From: Streptomyces sp. ITFR-21
Lineage (GTDB): Bacteria > Actinomycetota > Actinomycetes > Streptomycetales > Streptomycetaceae
Direction: 5' to 3'
Length of the DNA stretch: 64,000 nt
Assembly: GCF_031844685.1 (NCBI RefSeq)
Contig: NZ_CP134605.1
Coordinates: 3,896,001 to 3,960,000 of the forward strand
A program made the translations under genes and the position numbers. This document shows, in pieces, positions 26,971-36,948 of this stretch; position 1 is the stretch's first letter, and the number at the start of each line of letters is the position of its first letter. Below the pieces are notes generated by a model. The model saw only the letters and a program-made list of their open reading frames with translations, was not told the origin of the DNA and did no database searches.

Positions 26971-27693
26971 ATGCCCACGCCACACGGAACCCGAGGCGGC
27001 ATGGCGTTCAGCGCCGAGGAACTGCGCGTGGTGCGGCGCGCTCTCGCGGAGGTGCTGCACCCGAGCCGGAGCGCCGCCGTACCAGCGGTGCCCCGCCCCG
27101 CCGAGTACGTCAAGGACTGTCTGCGGCTCGCGGCGGCCATCGCCGAGGCCGAGTGGGAGGCGGAACGGCTGAGCGCCTTCCTGCTGGCCGAGCTGCGCCG
27201 GTACCGGGACGCCCTGCCCGGCGGCTCGGCCGGCTACCTGGAGCGGCTCGACGCCGCCCTCGCCGACGGCTACGTCCCCGGCCCCGACGACCTCGCCGCC
27301 CTGCGCCGGCTGCGCTCGACCGCCTGCGCCGCCCCCGAGCACCTGCGCCGCACCGCCCTGCTGCGCCGCTGCGAAACCCTCGCGGAGAACGACGTACGAC
27401 CGCGTCTGGAGGTCCACATGCCCGCGCCGCGCCGCCTGCTGACCCTGCTGCCCGCCCGCCCGTCGCCCGCTCAGCCCTCCCTCGCCGACGAGCCCCGGCC
27501 GAAGCCCGAGGGGGAGCCGGCCGAGCAGCCGCGGCCCCCGCGCGCCCCGAGGCCGCCGCAGACCCCGCAGACCCCGCCGAACCCGGCGGACCCGGCGGAC
27601 CCGGGCCGCCGCACCCCCACCCCCGCGGAGATCTGGCCGCCGCACCGCCGTCGTCCTGCACCCGGCAGACCGGACCAGGCCCGTAGCGCCTGA
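26971..27693 (+). CDS. Conserved Streptomyces hypothetical protein, 240 aa
   Basis: I do not know a function. It begins MPTPHGTRGGMAFSAEELRV, a start I recall as conserved in Streptomyces homologues, so ATG 26971 is kept over ATG 27001. Residues 11-145 are helical and charged (RRALAEVLHPSR; EYVKDCLRLAAAIAEAEWEA). The last 90 residues are a disordered Pro/Ala/Arg tail. It has no signal peptide or membrane segment. The upstream AT-rich patch gives a probable own promoter. Confidence 0.75.
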   Translation: MPTPHGTRGGMAFSAEELRVVRRALAEVLHPSRSAAVPAVPRPAEYVKDCLRLAAAIAEAEWEAERLSAFLLAELRRYRDALPGGSAGYLERLDAALADGYVPGPDDLAALRRLRSTACAAPEHLRRTALLRRCETLAENDVRPRLEVHMPAPRRLLTLLPARPSPAQPSLADEPRPKPEGEPAEQPRPPRAPRPPQTPQTPPNPADPADPGRRTPTPAEIWPPHRRRPAPGRPDQARSA

Positions 27694-27907
27694 GGGGGCG
27701 TCCGAGGGGGCGTCTGAGGCCGCGGTGAACACGTTCAGGTGACACCGCGTGCGCCAGGCGTGTGGTCCGGGCCGCCCGGCCCCGGGCCGCACCCCGCCGC
27801 CGCGCACCACCCCCGCACCACACCCGCGTCGCGGCCTTGTGCCGCCCGCCGCCCCGGCCGGGAGGCCGCGCAAGGGCGCTGCGCGGGCCGCGGCTACGCT
27901 GCACCGT

Positions 27908-28084
27908 ATGGACTACGTATCCGCGATCGTGCCGCCGCTGGTGATGGCGGTCCTCTTCATCGGGGTCATCGTGACGATGATCAAGAACCAGGGCGGGGCC
28001 AACAAGGCCAAGGAGGACGCCGCCGTCGACGCCGCGTTCGCCCGCGCCGAAGCGGCGGAGCGGGCCGCGGGCGAGGAGCGCTGA
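27908..28084 (+). CDS. Small single-pass membrane protein, 58 aa
   Basis: It begins MDYVSAIVPPLVMAVLFIGV, one membrane helix (about 5-25), followed by a charged cytoplasmic helix rich in Ala/Glu/Lys (KAKEDAAVDAAFARAEAAER). A small conserved actinobacterial type of unknown role. Codon use is normal and its stop is followed at 48 bp by the BlaI-type gene, which has its own -10 element. It could be an accessory subunit of a membrane complex. Confidence 0.75.
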   Translation: MDYVSAIVPPLVMAVLFIGVIVTMIKNQGGANKAKEDAAVDAAFARAEAAERAAGEER

Positions 28085-28119
28085 AAGTCCCTATCAGGGC
28101 ATTTATGGTCATCCGGCCG

Positions 28120-28133
28120 TAGTATCTCCCGTG
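28120..28133 (+). promoter_or_regulatory. -10 element giving a leaderless BlaI-type mRNA
   Basis: TAGTAT at 28120-28125 sits 7 bp before the GTG start at 28133, the distance at which transcription would begin at or near the start codon. No ribosome binding site exists. A small palindrome CCCT-ATC-AGGG lies about 25-35 bp upstream of the -10. Confidence 0.5.
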
Positions 28134-28528
28134 TGGTGCGACCGCTGGGAGAGCTCGAAGACGTCGTGATGACCCGTGTGTGGGAGTGGAACCGCCCGGT
28201 CACGGTTCGTGAGGTACTGGAGGACCTGGCGCAGGACCGTTCCATCGCCTACACAACGGTGATGACCGTAATGGACAACCTGCGGCAGAAGGGGTGGCTG
28301 CGCCGCTCCGCCGAAGGCCGTGCTTATCGCTATGAGGCGGTATCCACGCGAGCCGCATACTCGGCCGCACTGATGAACGAGGGCTGGGCCGCGAGCGACA
28401 ACCGGGCCGAGGCGCTGGTCCACTTCTTCGGCATGATGACCCCGGAACAGCGGGAAGCCGTGCGGGACGCATTGCGCATCATCCAGTCCGTGGACCCCTC
28501 CGGCGAGGCGGAGCCCGAAGGGCGATAG
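28133..28528 (+). CDS. BlaI/MecI/CopY-family winged-helix regulator
   Basis: A 131-aa repressor. The N-terminal winged helix (about 5-75) reads LGELEDVVMTRVWEWNRPVT, AYTTVMTVMDNLRQKGWLRR, GRAYRYEAV; a C-terminal dimerisation helix pair follows. BlaI proteins are usually inactivated by a BlaR1-type membrane protease. None is next door, though the small membrane gene upstream is on the same strand. The gene is probably leaderless. It lies 9 bp before the acetyltransferase gene. Confidence 0.88.
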   Translation: MVRPLGELEDVVMTRVWEWNRPVTVREVLEDLAQDRSIAYTTVMTVMDNLRQKGWLRRSAEGRAYRYEAVSTRAAYSAALMNEGWAASDNRAEALVHFFGMMTPEQREAVRDALRIIQSVDPSGEAEPEGR

Positions 28529-28537
28529 CGTCCGCCC

Positions 28538-29056
28538 ATGCCGTTGAAGTCGAATGAGGTCACCATCCGCCGCGCCCGCACCGGCGATGTCCGCGCCCTA
28601 CGGCGCCTGCTGGACTCCTATGTCCGCGACGGCATCCTGCTGGACAAGCCGACCGTGACGCTTTATGAGGACATCCAGGAGTTCTGGGTGGCGGAACGCG
28701 ACGAGGACGCCGCCGTGGTCGCCTGCGGCGCGCTGCACGTGATGTGGGAGGACCTGGCCGAGGTCAGGACGCTGGCGGTGGACCCCTCGCTGCGCGGCGT
28801 GGGCGTCGGGCACGCGGTGCTGGGCAAGTTGCTACAGACCGCGCGCTGGCTCGGAGTCCGGCGCATTTTCTGCCTCACCTTCGAAGTGGACTTCTTCGCC
28901 AAGCACGGCTTCGTGGAGATCGGCGAGACCCCGGTGGACGGCGATGTGTTCGGCGAGCTGCTGCGTTCCAATGACGAGGGCGTCGCCGAGTTCCTCGACC
29001 TGGAGCGAGTGAAACCGAACACCTTGGGCAACAGCCGCATGCTGCTGCAACTCTGA
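28538..29056 (+). CDS. Short-form amino-acid N-acetyltransferase (ArgA-like GNAT)
   Basis: A 172-aa GNAT enzyme. It resembles the short N-acetylglutamate synthases that act without an amino-acid kinase domain and start arginine synthesis. Acetyl-CoA site: EVRTLAVDPSLRGVGVGHAV (motif A, RGVGVG) and LGKLLQTARWLGVRRIFCLT; motif B FFAKHGFVEIGETPV. Start ATG 28538 lies 9 bp after the BlaI-type stop, so the two are likely co-transcribed. A perfect hairpin follows the stop. Specificity for glutamate is inferred from similarity only. Confidence 0.85.
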   Translation: MPLKSNEVTIRRARTGDVRALRRLLDSYVRDGILLDKPTVTLYEDIQEFWVAERDEDAAVVACGALHVMWEDLAEVRTLAVDPSLRGVGVGHAVLGKLLQTARWLGVRRIFCLTFEVDFFAKHGFVEIGETPVDGDVFGELLRSNDEGVAEFLDLERVKPNTLGNSRMLLQL

Positions 29057-29058
29057 GT

Positions 29059-29077
29059 GATCCGGTTTGTCCGGATC
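29059..29077 (+). terminator. Hairpin after the acetyltransferase gene
   Basis: GATCCGG-TTTGT-CCGGATC is a perfect 7-bp stem 2 bp after the TGA stop (29054-29056). It separates the acetyltransferase unit from the AT-richer lsr2 promoter region (29100-29165). Confidence 0.7.
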
Positions 29078-29177
29078 GCGCTACCCCGGGCCGGTCTCTT
29101 CGCGCAAGGGGTTTGTGTTTTCCGCGGAAAGGCGCTTTGCTTTTACCGTTAATCCGTTTTCGATGAAAGGGAAGCCG

Positions 29178-29519
29178 GTGGCACAGAAGGTTCAGGTCCT
29201 TCTTGTTGACGACCTCGACGGGGGCGAGGCGGACGAGACCGTGACGTTCGCACTCGACGGTGTGACGTACGAGATCGACCTCACGACAGAAAATGCCGAC
29301 AAGCTCCGCGGGCTGCTCAACCCGTACACGGACAGTGGCCGCCGCACCGGTGGCCGCGCCGGTCGGAGCCGTACCAAGGCCCCCCGCAGCGCCGGAGGCG
29401 CCTCCGGGCCGGACACCGCGAAGATCCGGGCATGGGCCAAGGAGAAGGGCTACGAGGTCAACGACCGCGGCCGGGTCCCGGCGACCATCCGCGAGGCGTA
29501 CGAGAAGGCCCACGGCTGA
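29178..29519 (+). CDS. lsr2: Nucleoid-associated protein Lsr2
   Basis: A 113-aa xenogeneic silencer that bridges AT-rich DNA. The N-terminal dimerisation domain reads AQKVQVLLVDDLDGGEADET, then VTFALDGVTYEIDLTTENAD and KLRGLLNPY. A linker RTGGRAGRSRTKAPRSAGG follows, and then the C-terminal DNA-binding domain DTAKIRAWAKEKGYEVNDRG-RVPATIREAYEKAH, whose AT-hook-like RGR loop is intact. Start GTG 29178 with AAAGGGAAG at proper spacing; the ATG at 29164 would lack one. The leader is AT-rich, as expected for autoregulation by Lsr2. Confidence 0.96.
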   Translation: MAQKVQVLLVDDLDGGEADETVTFALDGVTYEIDLTTENADKLRGLLNPYTDSGRRTGGRAGRSRTKAPRSAGGASGPDTAKIRAWAKEKGYEVNDRGRVPATIREAYEKAHG

Positions 29520-30034
29520 TCCTGGCGGCCCGCGCGCAACGTGATCCGATGGCAGGCCGTCGCCAGGGCGGCCACCAACGCCGCCAGTCCGATGGGCACC
29601 CCCGATCCATCGGCCTCGCCCGTGGTACTCGGCGCGGGCACGGTCGCCTCCACATCGAATCCCGGCCGAGGAGGCCGCAGCCACACCGGTGCCGACCGGT
29701 CGTACGCGGCCTCCCGGCGGGCCCACTCCGGGTGGGCCGGCGCCCGCATCCCCTGTCCGGCGCCCAAGGCGGTCAGATCCAGCGGGATGCCGCCCCACTC
29801 CAGCCACTCCAGCAGCCCCGGCAGCGCCTCCGCGGAGCCGGCGGCTACCAGCAGCCGGATCCGGTGGCCGTCCAGTGCCACCGGGCCCAGCTGGTCCGGC
29901 CGGGAGAACCGGCTCAGCATGGCGAACCCGGCCTCGGCCGGTACCTCCAGTGCGTCGAACCGCACCCCTGTGACCAGCCCCGGGGGCGGCCCGTCGGCGA
30001 CCGGCCAGCCCAGCTCGTGCTCGTACCAACCCAT
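29450..30034 (-). CDS. SCO3374-family protein
   Basis: A 194-aa protein of the Streptomyces family named after its S. coelicolor neighbour of lsr2 and clpC. MGWYEHELGWPVADGPPPGL and GVRFDALEVPAEAG at the N-terminus are typical; this part resembles DNA primase/polymerase N-terminal fragments found in actinomycetes (EHGWPV...VRFD.L..P). The function is unknown. Its 3' end runs 70 bp into the 3' end of lsr2 on the opposite strand, so the two transcripts overlap tail to tail. Start GTG/ATG at 30034. Confidence 0.8.
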   Translation of the reverse strand: MGWYEHELGWPVADGPPPGLVTGVRFDALEVPAEAGFAMLSRFSRPDQLGPVALDGHRIRLLVAAGSAEALPGLLEWLEWGGIPLDLTALGAGQGMRAPAHPEWARREAAYDRSAPVWLRPPRPGFDVEATVPAPSTTGEADGSGVPIGLAALVAALATACHRITLRAGRQDQPWAFSYASRMVAGTRPRSLTS

Positions 30035-30234
30035 GCCGTATGCAACTGCCGCCCGGAGCAGGGGTTACGTGCCGTTCTGGGTGACATGTGCGAAGTGACG
30101 GGAAAGCGGCGCCCCGGCGAACGGCTTTGTTCGCCCGTAGCGCACTCGAAGTGGCGCCGCGGTGTGGAATACCCGCGGCTGAGGGTAAGAAGTACCTAGT
30201 GACAAGGGCTGGTGTTCGGGCAGGTGGGGCGGGC

Positions 30235-30248
30235 GTTCGCCACGGGCG
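30235..30248 (+). promoter_or_regulatory. ClgR-type box upstream of clpC
   Basis: GTTCGC-CACGG-GCG matches the GTTCGC-N5-GCG box described for ClgR, the activator of clp and lon genes in Streptomyces lividans. It is 206 bp before the clpC start. A second GTTCGC at 30264-30269, followed by GCGGGAAC, may be a weaker site. Confidence 0.6.
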
Positions 30249-30453
30249 TACTGGATAAAACGCTGTTCGCCTGGCCTGCGGGAACATCGTCTCGCACCAT
30301 CGAGGTTGTGGGAGTGACGTCAGCCGGTAGCGCAGCTTCCCTCGCGCGAGCGGGGGTGATACGCGAGCGGCGCCGCTGTGCGGGACTAGCATGCGGAAGG
30401 ACTGGGAGGGGACCGACCCCTCACTGCCCGACCGCTCTGAGGAGCGATTAACG

Positions 30454-32976
<2,523 letters not shown>

Positions 32977-33004
32977 CCCTCCGGGGTGCGCTGATCGGCT
33001 GACA

Positions 33005-33048
33005 GCGGTCGGCCCCGGGTTCCCAGGAACCCGGGGCCGACCGCTTTT
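33005..33048 (+). terminator. clpC terminator
   Basis: A perfect 19-bp GC stem (33005-33023 with 33026-33044) followed by TTTT. It is the best intrinsic terminator of the window. Confidence 0.95.
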
Positions 33049-33416
33049 CCGTGCCCGCCGCCGCGCTGCCGGGGCCCGCCGAAGCGCCGCCCGGTGATGT
33101 GCCGCACGTGAGCCACGCCACGTACTAAGGGAAATAGGGGAGGGGCCGCGGCGCCCGGTCCGCCCGGCGGCGCAGGGCGGCGGACGGCGGGGCGCGAGGG
33201 CCCGCAGGCCCGGCGCGGGCGATACGCCGAAGAGGGCAATTCGGGCGTAAAGGAATGTTTCGCCGGGCTGGGAACGGGTGGTGCCGGACGCCCCGGCTAC
33301 GACCCGGCCTCGTAAAGGGGGTGCTTGTCACCGCTCCGGGGGCGGGTTACCAAGGGATGGCAACGGACCGCAGCCGGAACCGCTGCACCCCCCATTCCCT
33401 GTGAGGTTGTTTCTCC
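33049..33416. other. Long leader region of the M23 peptidase gene
   Basis: About 370 bp with no gene. It contains AT-richer stretches at 33105-33140 and 33240-33265 that may be promoters, then GC-rich segments able to fold, for example GCAGC-CGGAACC-GCTGC about 40 nt before the start codon. A structured leader is plausible since Streptomyces cell-wall hydrolase genes often have riboswitches, but I cannot match the ydaO/c-di-AMP consensus here. Confidence 0.4.
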
Positions 33417-34169
33417 ATGCGCAAGATCTCGACGATGAAGAACCGCACCCCGAAGTCCGTCACGCGCGGCCGGGTCGCCGTGGTGACCGGAGGACTGGTC
33501 GCGGCGATCGCGCTGGGCTCGACGGCGGCCATGGCCGCCGGCGCACACCACCCCGAGGGCTTCCTCGCCACGGGGGCGACCAGCGGCATATCCGCGAGCG
33601 TGCACCAGCAGGCCACCGGCCAGCAGGCCGCTGCCGACAAGGCCGGCGTCGTGGCCGCCAAGGCGAAGGCCGCGAAGCAGGCCGCCGACAAGCGCGCCGG
33701 GCAGGCGGCCAAGGCCGCCGCGGACGCCAGGAAGCGGGCGCAGGCCGACGGCAGGGCGCGAAGCGCCTCCTGGGTGAGCCCGACCACCGGGTACGTCCTG
33801 GGCGCGGGTTACGCGCAGGCCGGTCCGCACTGGGCGCACACCCACTCCGGGCAGGACTTCGTGGTGAACAGCGGTACCACCGTGCGCGCCGCGCACACCG
33901 GCACCGTGGTGACGGCCGGCTGGGGCGGCGCCTACGGCAACAACATCGTGATCAAGCACGCGGACCGCACGTACTCGCAGTACGGGCACCTGTCGCACAT
34001 CGGCGTCTCGGTCGGCCAGCACGTGGCCACCGGCCAGAAGATCGGCGTGTCCGGCTCGACCGGCAACTCGACCGGCCCGCACCTGCACTTCGAGATCCGC
34101 ACCACGCCGTACTACGGCTCCTCCGTCGAGCCGCTGCACTTCCTGCGCGCGCACGGCGTGCACCCGTAA
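33417..34169 (+). CDS. Secreted M23 (LytM-type) endopeptidase
   Basis: A 250-aa peptidoglycan hydrolase predicted to cut peptide cross-bridges. Signal peptide about 1-41 (basic N-terminus, GRVAVVTGGLVAAIALGSTA, cleavage near AMAAG). Lys/Ala-rich helical linker (about 60-115). M23 domain (about 125-245) with zinc ligands in HTHSGQDF (HxxGxD-like) and HLHFEI, and the third histidine in QYGHLSHI. Start ATG 33417, though the ATG at 33435 is also possible. The last codons (HGVHP) and the stop are the first unit of a 15-bp tandem repeat. Confidence 0.9.
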   Translation: MRKISTMKNRTPKSVTRGRVAVVTGGLVAAIALGSTAAMAAGAHHPEGFLATGATSGISASVHQQATGQQAAADKAGVVAAKAKAAKQAADKRAGQAAKAAADARKRAQADGRARSASWVSPTTGYVLGAGYAQAGPHWAHTHSGQDFVVNSGTTVRAAHTGTVVTAGWGGAYGNNIVIKHADRTYSQYGHLSHIGVSVGQHVATGQKIGVSGSTGNSTGPHLHFEIRTTPYYGSSVEPLHFLRAHGVHP

Positions 34170-34249
34170 GGACGGGCGCCCGAGGGACGTACACCCGAGG
34201 GACGTACACCCGAGGGACGTACACCCGAAGGACGTACACCCGTAAGGAG
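34158..34249 (+). repeat. 15-bp tandem repeat that begins in the last codons of the M23 gene
   Basis: Six units of GTACACCCGAGGGAC type. The first (GTGCACCCGTAAGGAC, 34158-34173) contains Val-His-Pro-stop of the peptidase; the following units (34174, 34189, 34204, 34219, 34234) vary by one to four bases. The gene end thus seems to be the founder of the array. Confidence 0.85.
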
Positions 34250-34272
34250 TCGTCGCGAGCCCGCGGCCGGAT

Positions 34273-34863
34273 TCACCCGGTCAGGGCACCCGACTCCGCC
34301 TGGGCGACAAGATCGAGGGCGACTTCGAGGACGGCCGCGCGCTTCTCCTCGGGGTCGCCCTCGATGCCCTGCATGGCGAAGATCCCGGCGTGCATCGTGA
34401 CCAGCGCGGTCATGCACCGCACCTGCGCCGACATCGAGGCCCCCGGGGTCTTGATCAGCTCGCCCAGTCTGCCCAGCCGGACCTTGATCGGCTCGCCGAT
34501 GGCCAGGTCGCGGACGCTGGCCTGGTTCTCCTGGAGGAACCGGAAGAGCGCGGACGCCGACCCGCTCCACAGCGCCTCGCTGTAGCGGCGCAGCACCTCC
34601 TGCTTGGTGGCCAGGGTGTGCGGCTGCGACTCGGCCCACACGATCAGCTCGTCGACCGGCCTGACCAGGTCGTCGACGATGCTGACCAGGATGTCTTCCT
34701 TGGTCTTGAAGTGGTAGTACAGCGCGGCCTTGGTGACGTCCAGCCGCTCGGCGATCTCCCGGAGCGAGGTCTTCTCGTATCCCTGCTCGGCGAAGAGCTC
34801 CAGTGCGACGTCCTGGATGCGGCGCCTGGTGTCGTTCCGGCGTGGATGGTGCGGTGTGGCCAT
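34273..34863 (-). CDS. TetR-family repressor of the adjacent MFS pump
   Basis: A 196-aa TetR protein with DNA-binding region 12-58 ([40 protein letters not shown]) and a helical C-terminal ligand domain. Start ATG 34863 with GGAG nine bases upstream; GTG 34884 is also open. It is divergent from the DHA2 transporter, with a double palindrome between, the classic design of a drug-inducible pump: the repressor leaves the DNA when it binds the pump's substrate. Confidence 0.92.
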   Translation of the reverse strand: MATPHHPRRNDTRRRIQDVALELFAEQGYEKTSLREIAERLDVTKAALYYHFKTKEDILVSIVDDLVRPVDELIVWAESQPHTLATKQEVLRRYSEALWSGSASALFRFLQENQASVRDLAIGEPIKVRLGRLGELIKTPGASMSAQVRCMTALVTMHAGIFAMQGIEGDPEEKRAAVLEVALDLVAQAESGALTG

Positions 34864-34956
34864 GGCGTCGCTCTCCTGCTGCACTACGCGTCACGCCGTG
34901 TACACAGCGGGACATGATGTCAGGCCAACGGTACGGCCTGCCTGCGACCTTACGCA

Positions 34957-35026
34957 CTTACTTGACGCCCGGCTAGTAAAGAACGTAACTTGATTTCCGT
35001 AGATAACTAGTCGGGCGGCAAGTAAG
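34957..35026. promoter_or_regulatory. Double TetR operator between repressor and MFS genes
   Basis: Two 21-bp arms (34957-34977 and 35006-35026) are near-perfect inverted copies (two mismatches) with a 28-bp AT-rich spacer. Each arm is itself palindromic: TTACT...AGTAA on the left, TTACTTG...ACTAGTTA on the right. The promoters of both genes must lie in or next to the spacer. Confidence 0.85.
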
Positions 35027-35108
35027 GGGCGGTGGGGAGGAGCCGGCCAGGCCGGCCCACTCCGGACGACCGCTGGACCACCGCCCTCCCCCGGGGAGGT
35101 AACCGGTC

Positions 35109-36689
35109 ATGAGCCAGACCGAAACGCCGTTAAAGACGCCGGACGGCGTCGCGCGCGCCGACGGCAAGGAGCCGCGTCAGCGCAGTGTCCGCGTGGTCAT
35201 GGTGGGCCTGATGATCGCGATGCTGCTGGCGATGCTCGACAACATGATCGTCGGCACCGCGATGCCGACCATCGTCGGCGAACTCGGCGGCCTGGACCAC
35301 CTCTCCTGGGTGGTCACCGCCTACACCCTGGCCACCGCCGCCTCCACCCCGGTCTGGGGAAAGCTCGGCGACATGTACGGCCGCAAGGGCATCTTCCTCA
35401 CCTCGATCGTGCTGTTCCTCGCCGGCTCGGCGATGTCCGGTGCCTCCCAGTCGATGGACCAGCTGATCACCTTCCGGGCCATCCAGGGCCTGGGCGCGGG
35501 CGGTCTGATGGTCGGCGTGATGGCGATCATCGGCGAGATGATCCCGCCCCGCGAGCGCGGCAAGTACCAGGGCCTGATCGCCGGCGTGATGGCCGTCGCG
35601 ATGATCGGCGGCCCCCTGGTCGGCGGCTCCATCACCGACAACTGGGGCTGGCGCTGGAGCTTCTACATCAACCTGCCGATCGGCGCGGTCGCGCTGGCGA
35701 TGGTCACCATCGTGCTGCACCTGCCGAAGAAGCGCGGTCAGGCCCGGATCGACTACCTGGGCGCGGCGCTGCTGACGGTCGCCATCACCTCGCTGGTGCT
35801 GCTCACCACCTGGGGCGGCACCCAGTACGCGTGGGGCTCCGTGCAGATCATCGGACTGCTGGTACTGGGCCTGGCCGCGCTGGCCGCGTTCCTGTGGGCC
35901 GAGACCCGCGCCGCCGAGCCGGTGATGCCGCTGCGCATCTTCCGCAACGGCAACTTCTCGCTGATCTCCCTGATCGGCTTCCTGGTCGGCTTCACCATGT
36001 TCGGCGCGATGACGTTCCTGCCGCTCTACCAGCAGACCGTCCAGGGCGCCTCCGCCACCAACTCCGGGCTGCTGCTGCTCCCGTTGCTGCTGGCGATGAT
36101 GGTGGTCTCCATGGTCGCGGGCCGCTTCACCACCTCGACCGGGAAGTACAAGATCTTCCCGATCGTCGGCGGCGGCCTGATGACCGTCGGCCTCTACCTG
36201 CTGTCCACGATGGACGTGCACACCTCGCGGTTCACCTCGGGTCTGTTCATGGCGGTCCTCGGCGCCGGTATGGGCTGCATCATGCAGACCACCATGCTGG
36301 TGGCGCAGAACAGCGTGGAGATGAAGGACATGGGCGTCGGCTCCTCCTCCGCCACGCTGTTCCGCACCATCGGCGGCTCGTTCGGTGTCTCGCTGTTCGG
36401 CGCGCTCTTCGCCCACAAGGTGCAGGACGGCATGTCCGGCAAGGGCTCGACGGCCACCTCCGGCGGCGCGCAGCTCGACCCGGCGACCATCGCGAAGTTC
36501 CCGCCGGCCCTGAAGGACGCCTACTTCCACGCGGTCGCCTCGGGCACCCACGTGGTGTTCTTCTGGGGCGCGCTGGTCAGTGTCCTCGGCTTTCTCGCGG
36601 CCTGGTTCCTGGTCGAGACGCCGCTGCGGGGCGCGGCGGGCAAGAGCACGGAGCAGGAGGACGCGCCGCTCCTGGCGGACGCGGTCTGA
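35109..36689 (+). CDS. DHA2-family MFS drug efflux transporter
   Basis: A 526-aa proton antiporter with 14 predicted membrane helices. Family motifs: LDNMIVGTAMPTIVGELGGL (motif D1), GKLGDMYGRKGIF (motif A), RAIQGLGAGGLM (motif B) and GPLVGGSITDNWGWRWSFYI (motif C, antiporter). The N-terminus (about 30 residues) and C-terminus are cytoplasmic and polar. Start ATG 35109 with GGGGAGG upstream. Probably exports a hydrophobic drug or metabolite under control of the divergent TetR protein. Confidence 0.93.
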   Translation: MSQTETPLKTPDGVARADGKEPRQRSVRVVMVGLMIAMLLAMLDNMIVGTAMPTIVGELGGLDHLSWVVTAYTLATAASTPVWGKLGDMYGRKGIFLTSIVLFLAGSAMSGASQSMDQLITFRAIQGLGAGGLMVGVMAIIGEMIPPRERGKYQGLIAGVMAVAMIGGPLVGGSITDNWGWRWSFYINLPIGAVALAMVTIVLHLPKKRGQARIDYLGAALLTVAITSLVLLTTWGGTQYAWGSVQIIGLLVLGLAALAAFLWAETRAAEPVMPLRIFRNGNFSLISLIGFLVGFTMFGAMTFLPLYQQTVQGASATNSGLLLLPLLLAMMVVSMVAGRFTTSTGKYKIFPIVGGGLMTVGLYLLSTMDVHTSRFTSGLFMAVLGAGMGCIMQTTMLVAQNSVEMKDMGVGSSSATLFRTIGGSFGVSLFGALFAHKVQDGMSGKGSTATSGGAQLDPATIAKFPPALKDAYFHAVASGTHVVFFWGALVSVLGFLAAWFLVETPLRGAAGKSTEQEDAPLLADAV

Positions 36690-36710
36690 GCGGGCGCGGT
36701 CTGAGCGGGC
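36681..36710 (+). repeat. Exact 15-bp duplication covering the MFS stop codon
   Basis: GCGGTCTGAGCGGGC occurs twice in tandem (36681-36695, 36696-36710). The first copy contains the TGA stop (36687-36689), the second repeats it outside the gene. Confidence 0.85.
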
Positions 36711-36714
36711 GCGG

Positions 36715-36793
36715 GCGGGCCCGGCAGGAGCTCGCCGGGCCCGCCCGGGCCGGGCCGGCGGGGGTCCGGAGCGGTCCGGACCCCCGCCGGCCC
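36715..36793. terminator. Two consecutive strong hairpins between converging genes
   Basis: Hairpin 1: GCGGGCCCGGC (36715-36725) with GCCGGGCCCGC (36734-36744). Hairpin 2: a perfect 19-bp stem, 36752-36770 with 36775-36793, loop GCGG. The MFS gene and the M4 protease gene converge here, so this probably ends both transcripts. Confidence 0.8.
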
Positions 36794-36948
36794 GGCGGGC
36801 TCCCGCCGGGTCACGCGCTCCGGGCCGGCGGGTGCGACGCGGCGGGCCGCCGCCGGTCGTACGCCGCCCCGGCCGGCAGGGCCCCGGGCCCCCGTAAGCG
36901 GTACCCGGCGGCAGCTCCGGAGGCGGTACCCGGCCGCGGCCCGTCACG

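Noticed and set aside
33240..33416. c-di-AMP (ydaO) or cobalamin riboswitch before the M23 gene
   Set aside because: Some GGGAAC and GGGTG blocks occur, but the conserved ydaO segments and the B12 box are absent. A covariance-model search would decide.
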